NCBI RefSeq assembly: GCF_904067545.1
Contig: NZ_LR881183.1
Coordinates: 1,802,277 to 1,866,276, forward strand
Origin: Thermococcus camini
GTDB lineage: Archaea > Methanobacteriota_B > Thermococci > Thermococcales > Thermococcaceae
DNA length: 64,000 nucleotides
Direction of reading: 5' to 3'
Shown here: in pieces, positions 44,183-53,417 of the stretch
Numbering within the stretch: position 1 is the first letter of the stretch
How the letters are laid out: each line of letters starts with the position of its first letter
Position numbers and translations under genes: made by a program
Notes under the pieces: model-generated
What the model was told of the DNA's origin: nothing
The model's input: the letters and a program-made list of their open reading frames with translations, nothing else
Database searches by the model: none

Positions 44183-45845
44183 ATCTCTCCTGGAACTCGT
44201 AGAGCTGGGCTATGCGCTCGATAGTGTCAGCCTCCTCGGGACTCTTGTCTTCCCTCAAGGCCACGTAGCGCGGGAAGCGGAGGGCAAAGCCGCTCTCGTA
44301 CTTCGGACTCTTCTGTATCTCCTGGTAGGTAACCTGGATAACGACCTTTGGCTCTATCTCGACGAGCTTTCCTTCTTCTCTGACTATCAGGGGCTTGAGC
44401 ATCTTGGTGAACTCTGCCAAGTCCTCGTCGGTGAAGCCGCTCCCAACCTTTCCGACCGGGACGAACTCGCCGCTGTGCGGATCAAAGGCAGCAACCAGGA
44501 AGGAGCCGAGGAGGTGTGCGCGCCTGCCTTCACCCCATTCGGCACCTATGATGACCAAATCAAGGTCCTCCATCGTGGGTTTTATTTTCAGCCACTTCTT
44601 GCCCCTGTTCCCGGGCTCGTAAACCGAATCCAGGCGCTTCGCCATCAGACCCTCGTGGCCGAGCTCAAGGGCTTTCTTATAGAATTCCTCCGCCTCGTCG
44701 GCGCTGGTGGTTACCAGCTGTTCAGCCAGCCTTATCCGCTCCCCCGGGGAAATTATCTCCTCCAGCTTCTTCCTGCGCTCGGAGAAGGGTGTATCTATCA
44801 GCCCATCACCGTCAACGTAGAGTATATCAAAGAGGTTCAGCTCCAGAGGGATTTTCTCTATCATCTCCTCGATGTTGTACTTTCTCCTGAAGCGCCTAAG
44901 AACGTACTGGAAGGGCCTGGGCTTCCCGCCCTCACCCACGGCAACGAGCTCGCCCTCCACGATGGCCTTTTCGGCCTTTACGCTTTCTCTTATGGCGTCC
45001 ACAACTTCAGGAATGGACTTCGTCACGTTCTCCAGCCTTCTCGAATAGATAACGACCCTATCGCCGTCCTTGTGAACCTGGACGCGTGCCCCATCGTACT
45101 TTATTTCAAAAGCGGCCTTTCCGCCCATCTCCACCAAAGCCTCCTTCACGTTGGCCGCGTTCTGGGCAAGCATCGGCCTTATGGGCTTGCCCACCTGGAT
45201 TCTGACCTTTGAGAGGCCCTCGTTGCCCTCGAGCCTGGCCACCCTCGCGACGTAGCCGAAGTCGCTCGTGAGCATGTAGGCCCGCTCAACGAGCTCGGGC
45301 TTAACCTTAAACGCCTCGGATATAGCGTCTCTCATGAGCCCTTCCGCAACGCCGGTTCTCATCGTTCCAAGAACCGTTCTTGCCAGATACTTGCCCTCCT
45401 CGGGTTGGGCGTCCATGAAGAGATTCGCGAGATACTTCAGCTTCCTGTCCTGGCTCCCCTGACCCTGGGCTTCAGCAATCTTTACAAAGGTGTCGTAAAC
45501 CCTCTTAATCGTCAGCGGCTGGGAGAAGAAGCTCTTCTGTTTTTTCTTCTTCAAAGCTAAGGCAACGCTCTCTCCCAAATCGCCGGTGTCCCTCACCGAG
45601 TTCTCTATCTCCCGCTCGGGAACGCCGGTAGCCATGGAGACGGCCTTTATGAGAAGCTTCTCACCGACGCCGAGTTCCCTCTCGTCCCAGTCGGGGAAGA
45701 CCTTTCCGAGAATGAGGTAGGGGACTATCTCCAGGAGATCATCTGGGGTTCTCTTGAGGAAGTCGGCGACGAACCTGGTCTTTAAGGTCTTGAGGGTCGT
45801 TTTTTCAAGTCTCTTGTAAAGGTCAGCGAGTTCGGTGTATTTCAT
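44166..45845 (-). CDS. lig: ATP-dependent DNA ligase
   Basis: The 559-residue replicative and repair ligase has an N-terminal DNA-binding domain, the adenylated lysine in [16 protein letters not shown] near residue 250, motif III and IIIa ([19 protein letters not shown]), motif [11 protein letters not shown] and motif [10 protein letters not shown], then an OB domain. Start ATG 45845 has GGTGGTGGAG upstream. The pantoate kinase gene lies upstream on the same strand, with its stop overlapping the longer reading of this frame; the same gene order is known from T. kodakarensis. Confidence 0.97.
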   Translation of the reverse strand: MKYTELADLYKRLEKTTLKTLKTRFVADFLKRTPDDLLEIVPYLILGKVFPDWDERELGVGEKLLIKAVSMATGVPEREIENSVRDTGDLGESVALALKKKKQKSFFSQPLTIKRVYDTFVKIAEAQGQGSQDRKLKYLANLFMDAQPEEGKYLARTVLGTMRTGVAEGLMRDAISEAFKVKPELVERAYMLTSDFGYVARVARLEGNEGLSKVRIQVGKPIRPMLAQNAANVKEALVEMGGKAAFEIKYDGARVQVHKDGDRVVIYSRRLENVTKSIPEVVDAIRESVKAEKAIVEGELVAVGEGGKPRPFQYVLRRFRRKYNIEEMIEKIPLELNLFDILYVDGDGLIDTPFSERRKKLEEIISPGERIRLAEQLVTTSADEAEEFYKKALELGHEGLMAKRLDSVYEPGNRGKKWLKIKPTMEDLDLVIIGAEWGEGRRAHLLGSFLVAAFDPHSGEFVPVGKVGSGFTDEDLAEFTKMLKPLIVREEGKLVEIEPKVVIQVTYQEIQKSPKYESGFALRFPRYVALREDKSPEEADTIERIAQLYEFQERFKAKR

Positions 45846-45888
45846 CTCCACCACCTGAATGGAGTTAGGGATAGGGAGATAAAAGGGT

Positions 45889-46791
45889 TTAGCCAATCCA
45901 CCTTCCAACCTTTGGCTTTCCTTCGTGGATTTTGGCCACGTCGTAGGGCAGGTTGAGGTCGGAAACTACACCTATAGCATTCTCCACTTCATCTTTGCGT
46001 AGAAGAGCAAAGAGACCCCTTCCGAGCATTATCATGGAGCTGGGAGTGGAGATAACTTTGTCCAGTTCCTCCGCCAGCTCAAGGAGCTCGCCGCTCAGGA
46101 GGCCCGTCTTTTCGGCGAATTCCCTCGCCAAGAGCATCATCCTTTCCGGACTTGGGCTCCTGAGGAGCTTCTCAAGGGCGAGCTTTCCTTCAACCTCTAT
46201 CGCTTTAACGACATCCCCATCGAGCACCTCCCTAGTGGAGAGCCTTCCGAGCGGAACGACGAGAACGCGGTAATCCTCAAAGAAGAGATTGTCCACCACA
46301 CCTATTCCCGGACCGCCGGGTTTAACGCGAACCTCTATCCCGCCGGCCAGCTGGCCCACAACGTCCCCGAGACCGCCCCTGTTGAGTACCTCGTGTCTGT
46401 GCGCTGTCTGAGCAGCCTTAAGCCACGTCCCCCCGAAGGTGTAGCTCAACGCCAAGGCAGTTCCCAAAGCTCCTCCCGCGCTGTTGCCGAAGCCGTAACC
46501 GTTCGGGAAGTCGAAGTACTGCCAGATTTCAACCTCACCCACGAAATCATTTGGAACCAGCTCATCCGCGACGGAGTAGCTTATGATTGCCCTCTTCTTC
46601 CCAACAGGTTCGCCGTTGAAGGCTATGTGGATGTGCCTCTCAAGCGTGCCGGTTTCTATGCTCGCGAAGACGTTGGTTCCTTTATCGAGGTTTATCCCGG
46701 CCCCGAGGGAGCCGGCCTTGAGCGGGTCATCGTGAAAGACCGGAACGAAGAATGCCGTTATGTGGGCTGGAACGAAGGTTCTAACGAGCAA
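45889..46791 (-). CDS. Pantoate kinase (GHMP family)
   Basis: The archaeal coenzyme A pathway phosphorylates pantoate before joining it to beta-alanine. This 300-residue GHMP kinase fits that enzyme. It has [19 protein letters not shown] with the archaeal GAGINL, the ATP-binding [19 protein letters not shown] near residues 94-112 and the third motif [12 protein letters not shown]. The next gene downstream is DNA ligase, as in T. kodakarensis. Start ATG 46791 follows GGTGAGAGG. Confidence 0.9.
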   Translation of the reverse strand: MLVRTFVPAHITAFFVPVFHDDPLKAGSLGAGINLDKGTNVFASIETGTLERHIHIAFNGEPVGKKRAIISYSVADELVPNDFVGEVEIWQYFDFPNGYGFGNSAGGALGTALALSYTFGGTWLKAAQTAHRHEVLNRGGLGDVVGQLAGGIEVRVKPGGPGIGVVDNLFFEDYRVLVVPLGRLSTREVLDGDVVKAIEVEGKLALEKLLRSPSPERMMLLAREFAEKTGLLSGELLELAEELDKVISTPSSMIMLGRGLFALLRKDEVENAIGVVSDLNLPYDVAKIHEGKPKVGRWIG

Positions 46792-46860
46792 CCTCTCACC
46801 TCCAAGAAGAGGGTCAAACCTTTGCCTTTTAAAAGTGGCGAGAAAAGGAAAGGGGAAAGC

Positions 46861-48519
46861 TCACTCTTCAACCACGTAGATTGGCACCTTGCCGTGCGGT
46901 ATGCCGTACCTTTTGCCGTACCACTCGCTAAGGACGTACCATGCCCCAACGAGGAGCACTATTCCAGCGGGCAGGAGTACCACCCAGCTCCTGACGCCGA
47001 GTCCAAAGAGGATGTAGAGAACTGCGCCTATCGATGCCACAGTCACCGCGTAGGGTATCTGCGTTGTCACGTGGTCTATGTGATCACTTCCGGAGAACAT
47101 CGAGCTCATGATTGTTGTATCGCTGATCGGTGAGCAGTGGTCGCCGAATATCGAGCCGGTGAAGGTTGCTCCAATGGTGGCGAAGACTATCTCGTTTACA
47201 TGCCCGTTGGTAAAGGCAAGGCTGAGCTGAACGCCGAGCGGAACCATTATGGCGAAGGTTCCCCAGCTGGTTCCGGTCGTGAATGCAACGAACATCGCCG
47301 CGAGGAACATTATGAGCGGCATCCAGGGACCGAGGTTGGCGCCGGAACCGGTGGCGAGGTCTATTATGTACGTGCCCGTCCCAACTGCATCTGCGGCGTT
47401 ACCGAGGCTCCATGCGAGGACAAGGATGGTGTTGGCGAAGAGCATCTGCTTCATTCCCCTGACGACAGTGTCCTCCCACTCCTCGATGCTCATCTTCTTC
47501 CTGCCGAGGAGCATTATGCTGGCGACGAGAACCATTGTAAAGCTTCCCCAAAGGAGCGCCGTTGCGGCGTCGGCCTCACGGAAGGACTCGATAAAGCTGT
47601 AGTTGAGGAAGTTCACGCCAAAGGGGTTATCCAGCTCAGTCCACCACCCGAGGTCCTGGCTGTAGGCTTCAAGGTTCGCCGCCCCAGTGTACCAGAGGCC
47701 GATCATCGAGACGAAGACTAGCACTAGGATGGGTATCACGAAATCCCAGAGGTTGCCGCCTTCCTTGGGCATTCCGAGATCGACCTCCGTCGTCATGAGC
47801 GGCTTGGCGCCATCGCGGAGAACTTTGCCCTCGGTCCTGGCACGGTACTCGGCGTGAAGCATCGGGCCGTAGTGCCTGTGGGTATAGGCCACTATCAGAA
47901 CCAGGAGAATCGCGAGTATCGAGTAGAACCTGAAGGGGACGCTCGAAATCCAAGCATCGTAGGAGTTATACGTCACCCCAAACCCATCAAAGCCCTTTCC
48001 TATCATCGCCAGCTCGTAGCCGATCCACGTTGAAATAAGAGCCAGACCCGCCACCGGAGCGGCCGTTGAGTCGTCTATGTACGCCAGCATCTCACGGGAA
48101 ACGCGGGTCCTGTCGGTTATTGGCCTCATGGTGTTGCCGACTATTATCGTGTTTGTGTAATCGTCGAAGAACACCAGGACACCCATAATCCATCCCAAGA
48201 CAGAGGCACCCCTGCTCGTCTTTACCCTCTTTGAGAGCGCCTTTGCGAGTGCATGAACTCCTCCGGACTTGTATATCAAACCGACACCGGCTCCAATCAG
48301 GAAGTCGAAGATGAGTATCCTGGCGTTCCAGTCATCGGTGACACTGCCAACCACCCATTCAAGGGTCTGGGTGGTTCCCGTTATCGGGTTTCCCCCCGAT
48401 ACCATAACGCCCCCAATCCAGACACCGGCAAACAGAGCAAGTACAACCCTCTTAGTCCATATCGCCAAGATAATAGCCACCAGCGGTGGCAGCAGAGACA
48501 GTATTCCAAAGTCCGACAC
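46861..48519 (-). CDS. Na+/H+ antiporter, NhaC family
   Basis: The 552-residue membrane transporter has about 13 hydrophobic segments and the family phrases WTKRVVLALFAGVWIGG, FDDYTNTIIVGNTMRPITD (the charged, transport-linked DDYTN) and TGTSWGTFAIMVPLG, GDHCSPISDTTIMSS near the end. It probably exchanges Na+ (or an amino-acid-related solute) across the cytoplasmic membrane. The open frame extends 49 codons further, but GGAGGTGAAACC before GTG 48519 and the TATA box at about 48561-48572 set the start. Confidence 0.9.
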   Translation of the reverse strand: MSDFGILSLLPPLVAIILAIWTKRVVLALFAGVWIGGVMVSGGNPITGTTQTLEWVVGSVTDDWNARILIFDFLIGAGVGLIYKSGGVHALAKALSKRVKTSRGASVLGWIMGVLVFFDDYTNTIIVGNTMRPITDRTRVSREMLAYIDDSTAAPVAGLALISTWIGYELAMIGKGFDGFGVTYNSYDAWISSVPFRFYSILAILLVLIVAYTHRHYGPMLHAEYRARTEGKVLRDGAKPLMTTEVDLGMPKEGGNLWDFVIPILVLVFVSMIGLWYTGAANLEAYSQDLGWWTELDNPFGVNFLNYSFIESFREADAATALLWGSFTMVLVASIMLLGRKKMSIEEWEDTVVRGMKQMLFANTILVLAWSLGNAADAVGTGTYIIDLATGSGANLGPWMPLIMFLAAMFVAFTTGTSWGTFAIMVPLGVQLSLAFTNGHVNEIVFATIGATFTGSIFGDHCSPISDTTIMSSMFSGSDHIDHVTTQIPYAVTVASIGAVLYILFGLGVRSWVVLLPAGIVLLVGAWYVLSEWYGKRYGIPHGKVPIYVVEE

Positions 48520-48826
48520 GGTTTCACCTCCAACGGGTTTCAAACCCATAAATATCGGCAATATATAAATTTTCCTGGAATATTTTTGGCATATCGTCAG
48601 TCCCTCGAAAATACTGCTGAACTGCCATGCAGATCCATGATATTGTATGGCCATTTCAGTGAACATTCCTGTTGCCCTGCATTATTAGATACTTTCAAGT
48701 ACATTAATGCGCACCACCCCCATAAAAACCTTTCTTAGAAAAAGCTTCACAGAAATCCGGAAAGGCCTTAAAAAAGCCAGATGTTTCCCGTTCACTCGGA
48801 ATAGTAATTGAAAGGTGAAGGAAGGT
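48520..48826 (-). promoter_or_regulatory. 307-nt intergenic region: antiporter promoter with palindrome; UDG terminator
   Basis: The nhaC TATA box (AAATTTATATAT on the minus strand, about 48561-48572) predicts a start near 48540, which falls in the palindrome GGGTTT-C-AAACCC (48535-48547). The other end, next to the UDG stop, holds a T-rich run GGCTTTTTTAAGG (minus strand, about 48767-48779) that may end the UDG transcript. I see no gene between. Confidence 0.45.
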
Positions 48827-49414
48827 TCATAGTGAGGAACCGATGAGCTCCCCGAGCCTAAGAAAGTCCTTTCTGAGCTCCTCCTTTATGGGCGGCCGAT
48901 AGAGTGCGGCGGCCGGGTGATACATTGGCATTATGATTATCTTTCCGAAGAGGGTGTGGGCCTCGAAGGTTTTTCCGTGTATCTTGCTTATGGGCTCTGG
49001 CTCAAAGCCGAACTTCTCCAGGATGTACCTCATGGAGTGCCTGCCGAGCGGAACTATAACCCTGGGCCTGATGATGTCTATCTGCCTGTCGAGGTAGGGG
49101 GAGCAGGCCTTTATCTCATCCTCCAGCGGGTCGCGGTTCTCGGGCGGGCGGCACTTGACGATGTTGGTTATGTAAACCTCCTCCCTGGTGAGACCTATCT
49201 CGGCCAGGAGCTCGTCGAGTACCTTTCCCGCCCTTCCGACGAAGGGTAGGCCCTTCTGGTCTTCCCAGTAGCCCGGCGCTTCCCCGATGAACATCACCTT
49301 AGCGTCGTAGCTTCCCGAGCCGGGAACTGCGTTGGTTCTGAGCCTCCCGAGGGGACATTTCTGGCAGTTCCTTATGCGCTCTTCAAGCTTCCTCATGAGT
49401 TCTTCCTTCCCCAT
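48827..49414 (-). CDS. udg: Family 4 (Fe-S) uracil-DNA glycosylase
   Basis: The 195-residue enzyme removes uracil from DNA, important at high temperature where cytosine deaminates quickly. It shows the Fe-S cysteines (NCQKCPLGRLR near residue 14; CRPPENRDPLEDEIKAC near 87-103), the uracil pocket motif GEAPGYWEDQKGLPFVGRAG and the DNA-binding MYHPAAALYRP. GAGGTG precedes ATG 49414. It is the second gene of a two-gene unit with 49424-49774. Confidence 0.94.
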   Translation of the reverse strand: MGKEELMRKLEERIRNCQKCPLGRLRTNAVPGSGSYDAKVMFIGEAPGYWEDQKGLPFVGRAGKVLDELLAEIGLTREEVYITNIVKCRPPENRDPLEDEIKACSPYLDRQIDIIRPRVIVPLGRHSMRYILEKFGFEPEPISKIHGKTFEAHTLFGKIIIMPMYHPAAALYRPPIKEELRKDFLRLGELIGSSL

Positions 49415-49423
49415 GGGAGCACC

Positions 49424-49774
49424 TCATGAGAGCGTCTTCTGGGAGAGGTAAGCTTTGAGGAACTCGACCCAGGCAGTGTAGTAGCCTTTCTCGTACTCGT
49501 CCCTGAACTCGTGCTCGAGGATCCCCTGGAAGTGCTCGAGGAGCTTCTCCGCCTTCTCCCTCTCGTGCTCACCGATGAGCTGGACTATGAGGGCGTTGGG
49601 GTCATTGTCCTTTATGGCGCTCATGAAGCCGTTTATGGCCTTGCCGTAGCCCCTGCCCCACTCGTCACTCCCAGCCATCTTCTGGAGTTTCTCCAGGTGC
49701 CCCTTGGCCCTGGAAAAGTCCCGCTTTAGCAGGGCCCTCAGGAACATCTCCATCCTCATCTCTCTCGCCGGCAT
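49424..49774 (-). CDS. Small helical protein of unknown function
   Basis: The 116-residue protein is predicted to be all helical (MFLRALLKRDFSRAKGHLEKLQ, HEREKAEKLLEHFQGIL, YYTAWVEFLKAYLSQ) and resembles archaeal conserved hypothetical proteins near DNA-repair genes. Start ATG 49774 follows GAGAGGTGGTAAA; the long upstream extension of the frame crosses the promoter. UDG begins 9 nt downstream, so the two are co-transcribed. Confidence 0.72.
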   Translation of the reverse strand: MPAREMRMEMFLRALLKRDFSRAKGHLEKLQKMAGSDEWGRGYGKAINGFMSAIKDNDPNALIVQLIGEHEREKAEKLLEHFQGILEHEFRDEYEKGYYTAWVEFLKAYLSQKTLS

Positions 49775-49891
49775 TTTACCACCTCTCCAAGGATAGTACA
49801 GCAGGCTTTTAATGGTTTTCTCGGAGCGAACGGTTCCGCCGATACTCACATCTGCCCCATACCTATGCAGGAAAATTTGCATATTTACGCA

Positions 49892-49902
49892 AAAGCTTTT
49901 AT
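49892..49902 (+). promoter_or_regulatory. TATA box for tetraether synthase
   Basis: CTTTTATACCC lies about 58 nt before ATG 49960, predicting a leader of about 35 nt. The ribosome site is GGGGTG. Confidence 0.5.
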
Positions 49903-49959
49903 ACCCATGGATTGGATGAATAAGCAGACAGGGCGAAGTCAAACACAGGGGTGAAACCC

Positions 49960-52900
49960 ATGGCTGAAAGTGTTGGTGAAGTTCCAAGCGGCGAAAAAGA
50001 GTTCGCCGAATCAACCCGCAGGATAAGAGACATCATCGAATTCCCCGAGATAAATGAGGAAGAGTTTGAGCGCATGCTCAAGATTGCAAGCAGGGCCTAT
50101 GGAGGGCCCCTGCCGCACAGGACGTACTCCCTCTGTCCCGAAACGAGGAGAGTTGTTCCGGCCCTCGTATGGGAGAACGATGGGAAGGTCTGGATAACCA
50201 AACGCTGTCCCGAAGGAATGATAACCGACGTCTATTACGAGAGCATTGAGCAGTACTACCGCTTCCAGAAGTGGAAGTACGATTTCAAGCTTATGAGCAC
50301 AAACGTTGAGAACACCGGCGTTAACTGCCCCTTTGACTGTGGAATGTGTGCCAGACACCGCTCCCACACTAACCTGCTCAACATCGTGCTCACCAACCGC
50401 TGTAATTTAAGCTGCTGGTACTGTCTTCCAAGGGACGAGGAAGTCCCCTTCAGGATAAACGGGAAACCCGTGATTGCCAGAATGGAGGACGTGGCCAGGC
50501 TGGTGGAATTCAAACACAGGGTTGAAATAGACGGCTTCTCCGGAGAATACGGCACGCCGGACTGGCTTGAGGTAATAACCTTCAGAAATGGAAAGGCCGA
50601 GTGGGCGAGGGTTACCAAGTTCCTCAGGAGGAGGCACGAGGGTAAGGTCTACAGGATAAGAACCCACACTGGAAGGGTCCTCAGAACGACTCCGGAGCAT
50701 AAGTTTCTGGTTTATTCAAACGGGGAGTTCGTTAAAAAGAGGGCTGATGAGCTGAAAGCCGGTGATGAGCTCGTTCTCCTCTGGAACTTTGGGAACGGTT
50801 CTGAAGGCGAGGAATTTGAGATTGACCTTCTTGAAGCGTTCAGAGACCTGCCGGAGGACGAGAAGGAGAAAACATACGTGCGCGGAATCGGTGAACTGGA
50901 CTTAAGCCCGCTGAAGGAGAAGTACGGAGACAAAATCTACCAGTGGAAGAGCAGGGACTCAATGCCGTTGAAAGCTTTCTACGAGCTCAACGTCTCCGGA
51001 AACTTCCGCCTCGGAAGGGACGCCACCGACCATGAGCTCCCCTCGAAACTCAAGGTAACCCCAGAGTTCGCCAAGCTCATTGGCTACTTCATCTCCGACG
51101 GGCACTACACCGACAAGGACCTCAGGATAACCGTTGGCCACGAGGACGTGGAGAGGGAAATTGTAGCCCTGTTGAAGAAGCTCGGACTACCTTTCAGCTT
51201 CCTTGAGTGGAAGGGCAAGGCGAAGCAGATAGTAATCGGCAGCAGGCTCCTAAGGCTGGTCTTCAAATATGCACTTGGTATTCCCGAGGGAGCCGAGAAC
51301 AAGAGGCTTCCAAGGGACTTCCTGAGGTTCCCGCTCGATGCGAAGGTCGCCCTCCTGAGCGGGCTCTTCAACGGCGACGGCTACGTGGTAAGGGGAGAGA
51401 GGCATCTCAGCGTTGGCTACGCAAGCGTTTCAAGGGCACTGATAAGGGACATGCTGTATCTCCTGGCTTCTCTTGGAGTCTTCGCGAGGGTCTACACTGT
51501 TGAGAAGGAGAAAATGAGCGGGGCAAACCACGACCTTCACAAGCTCTACATAGCCGGTACCGACATGGTGAAACTCCTTGAGCTGCTTGAGCTCAGAGAA
51601 GGGCACAGGGAGAGGCTTGGCGACGTGGGGAAGAGAAAGCCCGCGAGAATAGACCGCGTTGGGGACTTCTTCCTGGATGCCGTTGAAGCGATCGAGACGG
51701 AAGAGTACAGCGGCTACGTCTACGACCTTGAAGTTGACAGCGAGGAGCACGCGTTCGTTGCCGGGGATGGAATTCTGATAAGCAACTGCTTCTTCTACGC
51801 CAAGGAGGGCCAGCCGATATACGAGCCGACCCTCGAGCAGATACGCATGATGCTCCGCAACGCCAAGAAGCAGTATCCTGTTGGGGCCAATGCCGTCCAG
51901 CTGACCGGCGGAGAGCCGACCCTCCGCGAGGACCTCATAGAGATAATCAAAGTCGCGAAGGAAGAAGGTTACGACCACGTCCAGCTCAACACCGACGGAA
52001 TAAAGCTCGCCTTCGAGCCGGAGCTGGTAAAGAAGATCCGCGAGGCTGGCGTTAATACCCTCTACATGAGCTACGACGGAATGACGCCCCAGACCAACTG
52101 GAAGAACCACTGGGAGGTTCCCCTCATCTTCGAGAACGTCAGGAAGGCCGGAGGGCCGGGAATAGTCCTGGTTCCAACGACCATAAGGAACGTGAACGAC
52201 CACGAACTCGGAGCCATGATAAACTTCGCCCTCAACCACCTGGACATCGTCAGGGGTGTGAACTTCCAGCCCATCTCCCTCGTCGGAAGGGTCCCGAGGA
52301 AGGAGCGCCAGAGGTTTAGAATAACCATTCCCGGCGCCATAGAGCGCATAGAGGAACAGACCAACGGTGCAATAGCGATGGACGACTGGTACCCGATTCC
52401 GATAGCAGGACACATAGCCAGGTTCTTCGAGGCCTTCACCGGCTCGCGCTACTACATGACGAGCCACTACTGCTGTGGCGCGGCAACCTACGTCTTCCTC
52501 GACCGCGAGAACAAGAAGGTCATCCCGATAAGCAGGTTCCTCGACGTCGAGGGCTTCGTCGAGTACCTTGAAGAGAAGGCTGATGAGATAGAGCAGTGGA
52601 AAACCATGGGCAGACTCAGGAAACTCAAGCTCGGGGCGGAGATATTCGTGAAGTTCAAGAGCTTCTATGACGACAGGTACGCGCCCAAAGGCGTGAAGGT
52701 GCTCGACCTTATAAAGAACGCCTTCATGTACGGCAACTACGACGCCCTCGGCAAGTTCCACACCAATGCCCTCTTCCTCGGAATGATGCACTTCATGGAC
52801 GAGTACAACTACGACGTCGAGCGCGTCGAGCGCTGCGTCATCCACTACGCCATGCCGGACGGCAGGACGGTGCCCTTCTGCACCTTCAACGTGATTCCAG

Positions 52901-53091
52901 AGCTCTACCGCGACAAGGTCCAGGCCCAGTTCAGCTACACCTGGGAGGAGTGGAAGGCCATGCACCCAGACTGGGAGTACCGGAAGGACAAGTACATCAG
53001 AACGAAGGAGTTTGTCGAGGAGATGAAAAAGAGCGAGCTTTACAGGAAGACCTACATCGACATCGAGGACTACTTCGGCCTGGCGGAGTGA
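49960..53091 (+). CDS. tes: Tetraether lipid synthase (radical SAM), interrupted by an intein
   Basis: Tes joins the phytanyl chains of two archaeols to give the membrane-spanning GDGT lipids. The 1043-residue reading contains a 588-residue extein: the N-terminal cysteine-rich part (CPETRRVVPALVW, TKRCPEG, NCPFDCGMCARH), the radical-SAM cluster CNLSCWY-C, QLTGGEPTLREDL (the GGE motif) and a C-terminal domain with ERCVIHYAMPDGR, CTFNVIPELYRD. The intein (50422-51786) starts at the third cysteine of the C-x3-C-x2-C motif; splicing restores it. The start is ATG 49960 rather than GTG 49951. Confidence 0.88.
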   Translation: MAESVGEVPSGEKEFAESTRRIRDIIEFPEINEEEFERMLKIASRAYGGPLPHRTYSLCPETRRVVPALVWENDGKVWITKRCPEGMITDVYYESIEQYYRFQKWKYDFKLMSTNVENTGVNCPFDCGMCARHRSHTNLLNIVLTNRCNLSCWYCLPRDEEVPFRINGKPVIARMEDVARLVEFKHRVEIDGFSGEYGTPDWLEVITFRNGKAEWARVTKFLRRRHEGKVYRIRTHTGRVLRTTPEHKFLVYSNGEFVKKRADELKAGDELVLLWNFGNGSEGEEFEIDLLEAFRDLPEDEKEKTYVRGIGELDLSPLKEKYGDKIYQWKSRDSMPLKAFYELNVSGNFRLGRDATDHELPSKLKVTPEFAKLIGYFISDGHYTDKDLRITVGHEDVEREIVALLKKLGLPFSFLEWKGKAKQIVIGSRLLRLVFKYALGIPEGAENKRLPRDFLRFPLDAKVALLSGLFNGDGYVVRGERHLSVGYASVSRALIRDMLYLLASLGVFARVYTVEKEKMSGANHDLHKLYIAGTDMVKLLELLELREGHRERLGDVGKRKPARIDRVGDFFLDAVEAIETEEYSGYVYDLEVDSEEHAFVAGDGILISNCFFYAKEGQPIYEPTLEQIRMMLRNAKKQYPVGANAVQLTGGEPTLREDLIEIIKVAKEEGYDHVQLNTDGIKLAFEPELVKKIREAGVNTLYMSYDGMTPQTNWKNHWEVPLIFENVRKAGGPGIVLVPTTIRNVNDHELGAMINFALNHLDIVRGVNFQPISLVGRVPRKERQRFRITIPGAIERIEEQTNGAIAMDDWYPIPIAGHIARFFEAFTGSRYYMTSHYCCGAATYVFLDRENKKVIPISRFLDVEGFVEYLEEKADEIEQWKTMGRLRKLKLGAEIFVKFKSFYDDRYAPKGVKVLDLIKNAFMYGNYDALGKFHTNALFLGMMHFMDEYNYDVERVERCVIHYAMPDGRTVPFCTFNVIPELYRDKVQAQFSYTWEEWKAMHPDWEYRKDKYIRTKEFVEEMKKSELYRKTYIDIEDYFGLAE
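50422..51786 (+). other. Intein with LAGLIDADG homing endonuclease in Tes
   Basis: The 455-residue insert begins CLPRDEEVPFRINGKPV and ends FVAGDGILISN, followed by extein Cys+1 (CFFYAKEG). Splicing blocks are present: Cys1, TTPEHKFLVYSNGEFVKK (block B with T-x2-H), and block F/G VYDLEVDSEEHAFVAG. The last two residues are Ser-Asn instead of the usual His-Asn. Two dodecapeptide motifs (LIGYFISDGHY and LLSGLFNGDGYV) indicate a homing endonuclease, probably active since both acidic residues remain. Confidence 0.93.
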
Positions 53092-53101
53092 GGTGATGGC
53101 G

Positions 53102-53407
53102 ATGGAGGGGGCAAGCGGAAAGCAACTCCTGAGGATCGACTTCAAGTTCAGGAAGATAGCACCGGATGAAGCAAGAACGAAGCAGTACGAGCTCCTGAAG
53201 GACGAGAGAATCTGGAGGGCATTCCTCAACGGCTACACCGGGAACGGCTACGTGGTCTTCGACGAGGAGGCCCTCCCGAAGGACGAACTCCTGTCCAGAC
53301 TGAGGGAGTTCGAGCCAGAGGTAACGGCCATACGCCGGCTCACCCTCGGGGAGCTCATAGAATCCAGCTACTCGTGGAACAACATACTGGGAAGTATGGA
53401 ACCGTAA
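53102..53407 (+). CDS. Small conserved protein downstream of tes
   Basis: The 101-residue protein has alternating strand-helix order (LRIDFKFRKI, KQYELLKDERIWRAFLNGY, GNGYVVFDEEALP, LLSRLREFEPEVTAIRRLTLGELIESS), compatible with a small alpha/beta fold. I recall similar Thermococcales domains of unknown function but cannot name the family with certainty. It begins a few bases after the tes stop (ATG 53096 or 53102, with GAGGTG before it), so it is likely co-transcribed. Confidence 0.7.
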   Translation: MEGASGKQLLRIDFKFRKIAPDEARTKQYELLKDERIWRAFLNGYTGNGYVVFDEEALPKDELLSRLREFEPEVTAIRRLTLGELIESSYSWNNILGSMEP

Positions 53408-53417
53408 AAAGAAAAGT

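Noticed and set aside
51430-53229. A 599-codon open frame on the minus strand opposite tes
   Set aside because: It is a mirror frame of a high-GC coding region: it lacks a ribosome site, has low-complexity Val/Leu/Glu composition and no domain, while the plus strand encodes an obvious enzyme.
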